Assembly: GCF_963422355.1 (NCBI RefSeq)
Contig: NC_085101.1
Coordinates: 2,330,701 to 2,394,700, forward strand
Reading direction: 5' to 3'
DNA: 64,000 nt
Origin: Corticium candelabrum
Taxonomy: Eukaryota > Porifera > Homoscleromorpha > Homosclerophorida > Plakinidae
Below are positions 31,101 through 64,000 of the stretch, piece by piece; within the stretch, counting starts at the first letter, position 1; each line of letters begins with the position of its first letter. The notes under the pieces were generated by a model. It was not told the DNA's origin. It worked only from the letters and a program-made list of their open reading frames with translations, and searched no databases. Both the position numbers and the translations under genes were made by a program.

Positions 31101-31894
31101 AAATTAAATATTTAATATTGTCGATATTATTATTGTTACTATTGTTGTTGTAGTTGTTTGTTAATACTGACCGGTTTCCGTGCTTTAGTCTGATTGTCTG
31201 CAAAGAGTTTGAGAGGCTTAGATAAGTCGTTTATCATATCTTGGCCAAGTTTCCTGTACATAGCCACGCCCACATGCATGTCCACATGATGCAGAAATCA
31301 CAAAACCGATCTCAACGAGTAGTCGACCAACTCACCGATGCGCCTCGCCTTCAGCATTCATCCTTGCAACAACCGTATCCCATGCAGTCTTCAATGTCCT
31401 GTCAGACGTGATCAGTCACGGGCACCCATTTATGAGAGAGAAAACACCACGTGATCGTCTCACCCCAGCTGGTTTCTCTGTATCCGCAGCGCCTTTCCGA
31501 CCACTCGTGCCATACTCTTAGCGTACTCCAGCTCAACCTCCGCTCTATCGCAATAGATCATTGCAGGAGCAACAAGCAACATCACAGCAATCTCACACGC
31601 GGCGGATCGCAGCGACTGCAGCGGAATGTCGAATCAATTTCCGAAGGAGAATTTAGCAAGCCATCACAATTCGCGGTTACTCTGTTGTGCTAACGTTAAA
31701 CGGATATACCTTTCATGTAGTATCCCTGCGACATCCCGGCAGAAGTCCTGTCCTGATTTCATGTATTTTCGCAGCTCCTCGAACCCGCCGTTTTCCTAGA
31801 ACGAAACCGAATTAGGCCACGTCGACGTCGTCCTCTCCTCGTACGTATGCGCGAAAGATTATACCCAGAAATTGTCCTGAAACTCAAGCGACAT
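22877..31894 (-). CDS. NOSTRIN: NOSTRIN-like F-BAR/HR1/SH3 protein
   Basis: Membrane-curving adaptor; vertebrate NOSTRIN links eNOS, dynamin and N-WASP to endocytic membranes. Exons in coding order (high to low coordinate): 31865-31894, 31710-31795, 31464-31544, 31336-31398, 31172-31253, 29501-29665, 29297-29342, 28806-28885, 28636-28734, 28409-28528, 27706-27903, 26527-26655, 25784-26117, 22877-23052. Total 562 residues; human about 506. Start MSLEFQDNFW, then the F-BAR: FEELRKYMKSGQDFC, ILHERAEVELEYAKSMARV, KLGQDMINDLSKPLK, with a basic coiled-coil middle. HR1-like coil: RRRGALSQRLGELQKLVKQA (27706-27903). A proline-rich linker and an Asp run (DDDDDDFDD, encoded by ATC/ATG-type triplets near 25810-25835) precede the SH3: ALYDYTANESDELTI, GWWQGELNGSVGIFPATYV. 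The last 5' splice site (25784) is chosen by phase and is the least certain. Convergent with SPC25 and divergent from MIOS. Confidence 0.87.
23119..23203. repeat. (GT)n microsatellite
   Basis: 85 bp of GT in the last NOSTRIN intron, 66 bp from the SH3 exon. Confidence 0.95.
23378..23686 (-). pseudogene. Decayed retroelement-like ORF fragment (weak)
   Basis: An open frame in the last NOSTRIN intron reads DMAHSFSKDTVKRAAQDE then QQQDERKKRSKYDEKYF. Its style resembles the region after the reverse transcriptase in some non-LTR elements: a D..M.H pattern, then Ala-rich, then an E..K..KY basic segment. Upstream minus-strand frames are full of stops. I could not identify a catalytic motif, so this is a suggestion only. 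Confidence 0.25.
25147..25190. repeat. TCTG-type tetranucleotide array
   Basis: Short TCTG array next to the 25196 MITE. Smaller ones occur at 25020-25050 and 25512-25536. Confidence 0.8.
25196..25406. mobile_element. MITE with ATAACCGGTTATTTGTGCA-type ends
   Basis: Left TATAACCGGTTATTTGTGCA and right TGCACAAATAACCGGTTACA form terminal inverted repeats around about 170 bp. It lies in the last NOSTRIN intron just after a TCTG array (25147-25190). Confidence 0.75.
26428..26501. repeat. (CA)n microsatellite
   Basis: About 74 bp, ending about 25 bp from a NOSTRIN 5' splice site (exon 26527-26655). Confidence 0.95.
28044..28122. repeat. (TG)n microsatellite
   Basis: About 79 bp in a NOSTRIN intron. 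Confidence 0.95.
30137..30473. mobile_element. Pogo/Tigger-type MITE
   Basis: The left end CAGTAGAACTTTGCTAATCC and the right end, reverse-complemented (CAGTAGAACCTCGCTGTTCC), agree with the widespread pogo/Tigger TIR style. About 337 bp with no transposase, in the 1.5-kb NOSTRIN intron. Confidence 0.65.
30559..30908. mobile_element. Foldback element with about 120-bp inverted arms
   Basis: The left arm (ATATGGTTTCTTGAATTCAA onward) and the right arm (ending TTGAATTCAAGAAACCATAT) are near-perfect inverted repeats over the first 53 bp. They continue imperfectly (GTGATGTCT, AACCCTGAT.TA, TAGCTATCTG.TATTGAAA) for about 120 bp each side. The RNA or single strand would form a long hairpin. It is in the same NOSTRIN intron as the 30137 MITE. 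Confidence 0.8.
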
Positions 31895-32021
31895 CGTTGT
31901 TTCAAAATACGTTCACGTGCGTAGGCGTGGATTACGACGTCTCACGTGATTGCTCTTTGCGGTCCGGATCGTCGGTTGTGTGTCAGTTGTGTCGGCGGTG
32001 TCGACTCGGAGTGGACATCGG
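31895..32021. promoter_or_regulatory. Divergent promoter interval of NOSTRIN and MIOS
   Basis: Only 127 bp separate the two start codons, which point outward, so the genes must share or overlap their 5' regions. The interval holds CACGTG (31914-31919) and the extended E-box TCACGTGA (31942-31949), plus an ACGTC half-site. No TATA box is visible. In vertebrates TCACGTGA is the core of CLEAR/TFEB sites, and MIOS acts at lysosomes. That link is inference. Confidence 0.6.
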
Positions 32022-56745
<24,724 letters not shown>

Positions 56746-57487
56746 CACCGGAAACTACCGAAAAATGTTGCTGGGCTCTCATAGTGAGAACACAGACGCG
56801 TTTAGCGTTAGAAATTTCTTTCACGTTTTCTTTTTTTTATTCCACTCTGTGAGTGAGTGTACTTTTGTGTGAAAAGCATTGCGGCAATCGTTCGTTTGCG
56901 CAGAACTTCAATGGATGCCCGGCATCACTTGGCTTACTCGTGTGTAAATAGAGCGGCCTGTCTGCCCTATTTCGCGCCGCCTAAACCACGCCTATCGCTT
57001 TTGGTATGTTGTTGACGTGAATACGTAGTACGTTGTATCCTCATGAGCTGCGCGTCATAGTTTTGTCTCCAACCAACATTTGACAATTGTTCATTGAGAT
57101 AAGCAGACAGACGGTTTTGCAGTACGTGTATATGCACCAGGCAACGGTCTGACGGTAGGATAAGTACCAAGCAGGAGGTGCAGGCTAGAGGAGTAGGCTG
57201 GCTGTCGGAAGTAGAGGCGGTCGAAGGGGGTAATGTTTAGTCCCGCCTTCTTATGACCAATGAGATAAGATCCGTCTAATTAGAACGATAAACAGCACTG
57301 TTCGGCTTCTTGGCTATATTACGCCGTTCCTGCCAGTATTGGCATTCCACAGCTCAACGTCTTTGGCGGGAACATCGCTGCTCGTAGTCGTTGACGAGAC
57401 TTTTGAGAACGCTACGCTTGCGACCACAACGTTCACTGTTTTGGCTGTGTATTCTCGATCGTTTGAACTGGGAGTGTGATATCTCGA
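56746..57487. other. MIOS-to-IRS-like intergenic interval
   Basis: About 740 bp holding the MIOS 3' UTR and the promoter of the next gene. A CCAAT box lies at about 57257-57261, 230 bp before the next ATG. No AATAAA was seen directly after MIOS. Confidence 0.45.
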
Positions 57488-59846
57488 ATGGCCGAAAGCG
57501 ATACACCAACTTCAGTCGTTGTACTACACGAAGGCTGCTTGACAAAGTCAAGTCCGCTGAAGAAAACACTCGTTGTGAGTGCCAACTCGAGCATTTGTCG
57601 CAACTTCCTGCCAGCAAAGAACTGGCACGTAGTTGCAGTTCCGTCAGCCGTGTCATAATATATGATTTCCCTTGCTGACTGCATGTATTTCTTCTCCTAT
57701 AGACTTGGAACAAGCGATGGTTCGTTTTGGAGGAGCACAAAGAGGTATGTTGTGAAATAGCAGCGCAATTAGTTAGGAAAGTAGTCAGACCATCCGTACT
57801 AAACGCTGCCTATCAAACGTGATATATGCTAACCATGCTGTAATATAGGGCGATGATATCAAGATTCTACTTGCCTACTACAAGGACGACAAAAAGACGA
57901 CGAGGAAAGGCCAGATAGTACTGGACCGCTCGTGTAAGTTCAGTACAGACGTTCGCCGGCGAGGGAAGAAGCACCTCTTCAGCGTCTACACGAAGTCGAG
58001 AACTTACTTGCTCTCGACCGAGAGCAACGCGCAGTTGAAAACCTGGTTGGCGAAGCTCCGTGAAGCAGGAGGATTAGGTGAGTATCATCCTTTGTTTGGT
58101 GATAAAAAGCGTGGGAGAGCCACACGTTGCGTCTAATCTAAATACAAGCAGAGTGCGTTCGGCACTTGAACAGCTGAATTACTGCACAGTCATTTCATAT
58201 GACTGGACGCTGCTGACGTAGTTGTGGCAAAATTTGACTTTAGAATCGAACGTTTGTTGTCGTGCTTGACGCGTTGAGGTTTTCTCTTACGCGTCGTCTG
58301 TCCTATTCGCACACGAGGCGAGCAGATACGATGAGATTAGCGAAGACGAGTGAATGGAAATCTGGCGAATTTGCTGTTAGATCCGGTCACATTATCCGGA
58401 TGGTCTCGTCGTCGTACTTCATTCGAGATGAAGTTTATGCAATGTGCAGTGTGTTCGATTGTTTACAACTCACGCGTGGCGTGGCAACCAAGCGTTGTGT
58501 TGGGTAATTTCATCGTGTGTCTCGTGCCAGCTCTAAGAGCTGTCCCATGTGGTTGATTCGATTGCATTAGCGTGCACCCCCAGATTGTTCTGTATTTAGT
58601 GCTTCCATGAGGTTCATAACGCAGTTTGTTTGCTCTTGCAGAACATGTTTGTCATGTGGTACCGACTGACAAGTTGCCTCGACATGATGCGCTGCTTCGT
58701 TTCGATCGCTTGTTTCTCGAGGTCTTCTGTCCGGTGACAGACCAGACTCTAGGACGATGGAATGTGGGCAAGATTAGCAGTATGGGCTGTATGGGGCCCA
58801 TGTTTTGGATCAATTTGTGTCCGGATTGTGCCTCTCAGGGTGAGATGACGGGATTGCTGTTTTTCACAGTTCAGCGAGGTCCCCATGTCACTCTACAGTT
58901 GCTGAGACAAGGACAGCTTGCTGCCCAGACCTGTGGTCCAGAGCCCGTTTGTGAACAAATCAATGATATGAACGTTACACTGCACCTGCCTGGTCATTTT
59001 AGATGTAGGAGTATGCACTCGCAGTCTACACTGACCAGATCAACGTCTTCTGTACAAGATTTTCATCGGGTGCCTTCTTCAGTTGCTCATGCTTATGGTC
59101 AAACGTCACAGAAGAGAACCCTCCTGAGGTACACATCATCGCCTCAATTGTTTGGCTCGTCCGACCAGTTGGCAGGGATGGGTCTCCAGAACCAACGTAC
59201 AGCAGCCCTTGCTCATGCTCAGAGTAGACTCAGGAGTGCAACGACTACAGCTCTAACTGCTCCTTATGTCAATATGAGTCTTGGGAGTGCAAATTCAACT
59301 CCAGTTTCATGTGTGACTCCAGTTTCGACTGTGAGTCCGTCGCCATTGATCAGGGTGCCCTACGAGGCCTCGTCATGTCTGACACTTCCTTCACCGAAAA
59401 GACTGAACTCGGGACGAGAGAGGTTATCAGTGCGAAGTCGATCGAGTAACCCCAACACATGGAGCAGAGGGTCAACTGATAGTGGAGTCTGCTCGTATTA
59501 TGGTCATCAGTTGGACACCTTCCTCCATGAGGGTGGATCACTGCCACGAATTCTTCGTAGGAGGAGCCCACCCAAGGATAGCAGTGCCTCGTCTTCTGTG
59601 ACCAACGACGACGATCGACAGGGCTACGAAGTAATGGGCCCTCTGTCTGAGGAAGGAACATCAAGTTCATCCGACTCGGAGACATCCAAAACAAGAAAAG
59701 CATCTCCAAATCCGAGCAGTACATTAGTGAGGGGTTGCTTACTAAGAAACTCATTCTCCGCTCGACCGACTCAAGGGTCTTTCCACTACAAGACTGGATA
59801 CGTCAATTTGGAATTGTTACCAGATGCAGACGGTCATAGCAGTTAA
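57488..59846 (+). CDS. IRS/DOK-like docking protein: PH, IRS-type PTB, tyrosine-motif tail
   Basis: Four exons: 57488-57574, 57703-57744, 57849-58077, 58642-59846 (stop TAA), 520 residues. PH domain, residues about 10-118: HEGCLTKSSPLKKTL, TWNKRWFVLEE, and the C-terminal helix LKTWLAKLREAGG. PTB of IRS/DOK type, about 135-212: LFLEVF, LGRWNVGKISSMG, FWINLCPDCAS, LLFFTVQRG. The rest is a Ser/Thr-rich, presumably disordered tail with Tyr motifs: APYVNMS (Y328) and GYEVMGP (Y448), both YxxM as bound by PI3-kinase p85 SH2; and GYVNLEL (Y506), a YxN Grb2-type site like the C-terminal EYVNIEF of IRS1. Such proteins dock to activated receptor tyrosine kinases. The PH-PTB-tail order plus YxxM motifs favours an IRS-like protein over DOK; orthology is not proven. 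Only the last exon is long, and it encodes the PTB and tail together. Confidence 0.8.
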
Positions 59847-60007
59847 GGCCTTCGTTTCTTTCATGAGTTTGAACTTGGTAGTAATTATTTGAATTTTGTT
59901 GATTGTACGTAGTGTTTAGTCACGTGTACAGCTTTTAGTTTGTGTACACACTTCTGTACAAATGTAATTTTTAACACATTTTCTGGCTTATTTTTGATCA
60001 CATGTTC

Positions 60008-60013
60008 AATAAA
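60008..60013 (+). terminator. Polyadenylation signal AATAAA of the IRS-like gene
   Basis: The only canonical AATAAA near the gene end, 162 bp after the stop codon, in an AT-rich 3' UTR. Confidence 0.65.
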
Positions 60014-61778
60014 TTAAAAGACTACTATGACAAAATATTCCAGTCGTGCGTAATATGGACAGTGTTTTACCGAAGTATGGGAACAACATTACCACAACAG
60101 GCATGATTGTGCTTATCCAGAACTTGAACTGAAACAAATATTATAGTTAAGTGGTTTGTTACCTTCATTGGTAACCAACCAGATCATATTCCAACATTAG
60201 GACACTGACTTATAAGAGAAAAAAATAATTTAGCCAGAGGATACAGTTGCTACATATTTTGCATGAACGGCGGGCCACCTGCTATTTTGCAGTGTAAATA
60301 GACATGAAATTATTAGGATACTTACATGTAATCTCTCACCTGTTGCAAATACCTCAACTCTAGACAACACACTTGTTATACTCCGGCCTGTACAATAACT
60401 AATTTCTTCCATGGTGAGTCTGTTACCTCTCCAAATCTGAATCTGTCTATTTCAGGTTCAAAATAGCACTACCCTATAACACTGCAGGTGTGTCTCTAAT
60501 TTTACTGTTGAGGGCGTTATGTGCCATATAGTTTTGCCTTGCCAGAGAAAATAATTGGGTTTATGACCATTCCTAGACATTGCTAAACTACATACATGCC
60601 CCAAGACTGATACAAATAGTACAAGATGCATTGTACAAACAATTTCTACAGATACATTAGAGCTGCAGGTGCGACTTGTAAATAAATAACTAAATTTCCA
60701 TGTATTTCCTTGAACATGCACATGATCATGTCAATACTCTGAAGAAACAAGCACAGAATATTTTACCTCGCCCCACCCTAGAAAGATCACATAATTTAGA
60801 AATTCACGTAGCAATAATACATAATTAATTAATTAATTAACCGAATGTGGTTTCAACATTATCTCAGTTGACCCTAGAGCTACTTCATCAGCCTTGACCA
60901 GATAAGATGCGATTTGCCAAAACTAGAAATCCCCCTAAGCGCAATGTTTGCATTGGACTGCAATGGTCAACAACCACAACGTCCAACCAGCTTTTTACAC
61001 AAGCCACAAATAATTTACGTAATTAATTAACTCGGTTCAATGAGTGGACTATAATTTGATTTTACTAGATCGAGCTCGTTAGTTGTGGCAAGAGTGTCAG
61101 TAGGGTGCACTAGAGTGCATATCCACTTTAGTCTGCCTTCACCTGCTTCTATCCTGCTTGTGCGTCATACTTGTCCCCCCTTTGACTCTATCCATTTCAC
61201 AGTGATAAAAGCTTTGCAGCTATTGGACTTCAGTGTAGAGTGTGCATGCATGCGGCCAGCCACAAATCCACATCAAACGATTTCCTTTACAGAATGTATT
61301 ATGTATTTATTAGAGTACCGTTGCTAGACCACCACTCTACTAGAAATCAATGTACTATACCACCGTATAAATAAATTATTATTACTGCCCTTCCGTTACC
61401 GCTGATCGGCGGTATGCAATTCTAGTGATACATCTGCAAATCTCTGGTTGCAAGTTTGCGTGTGGTTACCACCTCAATGCTACCAATTTTTCACTACGGG
61501 TGTTCCAATTCGTATTTAGACTGTGTATTTATTTAGATAGTAGTAGTATTTATTCACGTTGAGTACTAAATTTGCTTTACACCAGTAGTAACATGTGCAA
61601 TCACGACCAAGCTAGACTAGACATGCGCAGCAATGATGCAGCAGTCTAAAATCTATATAAACACACCTGTAGCAACAGCAGCAACAAAATGGCAAAGAAT
61701 CACTACAAAGATCACCACTAAACATATTCTAGAGTATGTTGAGTGTACAAACTGTACTTGCAGGCAACGGGAGCAGAG
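60014..61778. other. Downstream interval without a confident gene
   Basis: A minus-strand stretch at 60345-60412 (MEEISYCTGRSITSVLSRVE) ends at a GTGAGA donor-like site and could be an exon of an unseen leftward gene, but I recognise no family. The rest is AT-rich with short palindromic ATTAATTAATT runs. Confidence 0.35.
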
Positions 61779-61900
61779 TAGCCGCGTCCCCAGACTCACG
61801 TGAGCCTGGCAGTGTCCAGTTCCCGTATAACAGTTTCAGGTTCCCGTATAACACTTTAAGCCTCCCGTGACAGGTTCACGTGAGTCTGGGAACGAGGCTA
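61779..61900. mobile_element. Short MITE with 30-bp inverted ends (TAGCCKCGT..CCAGAC)
   Basis: The left arm TAGCCGCGTCCCCAGACTCA and the right arm, reverse-complemented (TAGCCTCGTTCCCAGACTCA), extend through CGTGARCCTG for about 30 bp. A 3-bp GAG flanks both ends. Total 122 bp; no coding capacity. The interior has two GGTTCCCGTATAACA-type copies. Confidence 0.8.
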
Positions 61901-62086
61901 GAGTAGAGGGGGTACAGCCTATAGATACAAGATGATATATATATATATTTATTTGTTTATTATCTAGATGGCACGCTGATTGTGAACTAAACTGTGGGAC
62001 CGTCAACTTCAGGCTCTAAACACTACGCTATATGCATGTATCATAGATATTCGCTTGAGCCAAAAGGCGTCACGTGGGTCAGACAG

Positions 62087-62160
62087 AGTCTCGTGTACCC
62101 AGACCCTTTCTGCCGCGTCATACTAAACGACGCGGCGGAAAAAGTCTGCTACGCGAGATT
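62087..62160. mobile_element. Palindromic element with GACGCGGCGGAAA arms
   Basis: AGTCTCGTGTACCCAGAC, then TTTCTGCCGCGTC, an 8-bp loop, and GACGCGGCGGAAA, with CGCGAGATT closing. A near-perfect hairpin about 74 bp long, with ends similar to the CTCGT..CCAGAC family. Confidence 0.6.
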
Positions 62161-62417
62161 AGGTCTCAAGTGAGTCGTAAAGTTGAAGATGTGACATCGT
62201 TGTTTAAGGACTGCCTGATTCTCAAATAACCCGAGATTAAATACAATAATAATTATAACAAACCACGCCCTCAAATAGTGGGCCAGCGCTTACCCTAGCG
62301 CATAGTGTACGCCGTTGGATTGAGACATCCAAGACAACTAATTAGGTGACCGTATAGTTAGACTCTAACGCGTTGTAAACAGGAGTAACTTACTATAAAA
62401 GTAAAAGTTTTAGAGTT

Positions 62418-62693
62418 TTAGACATCAACAGACCGCTGTCTAGGTGGGGGCACATGCTGAGCAACAATTTTGTGGGAGCACGTGCCGCCACGCCATTGCC
62501 CACATGATGACAGTCGCCTATGCTCTACAACGGTTCTTTCCTCAGTTCCAAACATGTCTGCAGAATATGCGTATCCGTCATTCCAGTCACTAAAGATACA
62601 ATCTTGCTTGCTGACAGCAATTTTCTGGATTGTGTATTGTTTCAAATTTTGACTGCCAAATTTCGAAGTTTTGTCAGCATCTTTCTCTTCCAT
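62418..62693 (-). CDS. Hypothetical 91-residue ORF
   Basis: Starts MEEKDADKTSKFG and ends PPPRQRSVDV. It has balanced composition and a plausible start context, but I recognise no domain, signal peptide or membrane segment, and no splice partner. An internal GGCACGTGC-type E-box overlaps it. It may be non-coding chance, or the first exon of a leftward gene. Confidence 0.2.
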   Translation of the reverse strand: MEEKDADKTSKFGSQNLKQYTIQKIAVSKQDCIFSDWNDGYAYSADMFGTEERTVVEHRRLSSCGQWRGGTCSHKIVAQHVPPPRQRSVDV

Positions 62694-63627
62694 CGCTAGT
62701 GATACGTTTGTGTACGTCTCATGATCATGGTAACTTCATAGAAACAATTTTGTGCACAAGGCACAAGTTGTGACAATTATTGCTAAATTCCTCGATTTGC
62801 ATCCCAAACTCGCTTAGTTAGGATCTCGCAAAACATTAATTGCTGGTTAATTTAAACTCATGCATTTTTAATATTCCGATAGATTCTCACAACATACATT
62901 TAGTCTTTAGTAGAGTTTGTCTGATATCTGATACCATCTAACTGCTATTAATTGGAAAGGTTTGCGATTCAGTAATTGCTATTTTCAGACTCAACCAGTA
63001 CACTAGCCAACTGCAAATGTTACTTTTTCCATCTAGAGTCCACTACTAGGCTGCCCTCGTGCCCAGGCCCTCTTGCGCGCCCGGAAAAAACCTCGGGACT
63101 CTGCTGCAGTCACGAGCCAAATGAAAGCATTGCTGGAACCAGAGATATCTCTGTACACGATGATTTTTCGGTGAGAGACTGAGTACTATATCTAAAGCGC
63201 ACGTGCAATAAAAAATCACAAGCACATGTACATTCCAGAACGAAACTATTTCTACAGAGCTGCCAAATATTCGAATCGAAATCGAAAGCAATCAGCACCT
63301 CTTGCCCATAGAAGCTCTTTCCTGTAGTTGCAAAGGAGAAAGACCGGCTGGAGACATTCGCGGAAACCGCTGCCTCTCTATCCTCGTGTATTCACGATAA
63401 CTGCTGATAGCAATGCCCGTCGCTATTCGCTCTCTACTAATAACGTATTTGTAACTGAGTAGACAATTGCTTTTAGAGTCTGATATCACATTTCGTTAGC
63501 GTGTGAGCTACACCTGCATGTCGTCTTCTGCCCTTTCCGGGTGAAGATTCAAGCTGCTCAACTGTGTAATCGGTTGTTCGCTGCAAATGCCTTTACATCA
63601 TCAGATCTTTTATCGATGCTGTGGGAG

Positions 63628-63764
63628 TAGCCTCGCAAGCCAGGCTCCTATGTGCAGTCCGCTGAAGCAATTCCGGTAAAAGCTCCTCCTCCTCGTGTGA
63701 TTCACGTCCGCGTAGCGACTACGCGGAAGAGCCTGGCTGGCTGGATGGCTGGCATGCGAGGCTA
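63628..63764. mobile_element. Short MITE, TAGCCTCGCA ends
   Basis: Left TAGCCTCGCAAGCCAGGCTC; the right end in reverse complement starts TAGCCTCGCATGCCAGCC. The middle holds a CGTAGCGACTACG palindrome. 137 bp, non-coding. Confidence 0.65.
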
Positions 63765-63805
63765 GCTGTGGAGACAGAGTCTTTATATACGGCTCTGTGT
63801 GGAGG

Positions 63806-63875
63806 TAGCCTCGTACCAGGCCCTAGCTGTGGACGATTTTGAATCGGCGCTACAAGGGTCTGGGAGGCCAAGGCT
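63806..63875. mobile_element. Short MITE, TAGCCTCGTACCAG ends
   Basis: Left TAGCCTCGTACCAGGCCCT and right AGGGTCTGGGAGGCCAAGGCTA are imperfect inverted repeats in a 70-bp element, 41 bp after the previous one. Confidence 0.55.
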
Positions 63876-64000
63876 AGTCACAGCAAATGTGTTGCTCACT
63901 GAAAGACATTCTAGAATGACTCACAGACTGTACATGTCATATGATCACCTTTTGTCCGACATCAACAAAGGTACAAATGTTGGCACGGCTATTTATCGAC

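Noticed and set aside
58262..58556. Two ORFs in the IRS-like intron
   Set aside because: No family similarity. Exons on either side (58077, 58642) join cleanly.

Overview
This is a eukaryotic (animal) nuclear window: all genes are split by short GT-AG introns, and the proteins are animal families. Six multi-exon genes and one single-exon gene can be read from exon phase and family motifs. I take the source to be an early-branching marine invertebrate, with a sponge as best guess, because of the compact intron-rich genes and heavy load of microsatellites and short inverted-repeat elements. The sequence alone does not prove this.

Layout from left to right: (1) 1025-5841 (+), the 3' two thirds of an INF2-type formin, with a proline-rich FH1 domain made of thirteen near-identical 36-bp units, an FH2 domain and a C-terminal WH2/DAD. 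(2) 6149-7900, an uninterrupted (GT)876 array. (3) 9824-16085 (+), an Hsp90 co-chaperone p23 (PTGES3) gene with pogo-like and other short inverted-repeat elements in its introns. (4) 16636-22715 (+), the kinetochore gene SPC25, with an intronless mitochondrial carrier of the UCP4 type (18213-19097, -) inside one intron on the opposite strand. (5) 22877-31894 (-), a NOSTRIN-type F-BAR/HR1/SH3 protein, tail-to-tail with SPC25. (6) 32022-56745 (+), the GATOR2 subunit MIOS, sharing a 127-bp divergent promoter interval with NOSTRIN. Its introns carry a decayed hAT transposase, a decayed Crypton tyrosine recombinase and several MITEs. (7) 57488-59846 (+), a PH plus IRS-type PTB docking protein with YxxM and YxN motifs in its tail. 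(8) 59847-64000, no confident gene, but a cluster of short inverted-repeat elements.

The genes do not form an operon or pathway. Two loose themes exist. INF2 and NOSTRIN act on actin and membranes. MIOS (amino-acid input to mTORC1) and the IRS-like protein (a receptor/PI3K adaptor) would both feed growth signalling, if their functions are conserved. The most notable observations are the SPC25-NOSTRIN convergent pair, which from memory matches the human gene order; the IRS-like docking protein; the 1,752-bp pure GT array; the antisense nested UCP4; and a TIR family (TAGCCTCGT-type ends) represented by several short elements.
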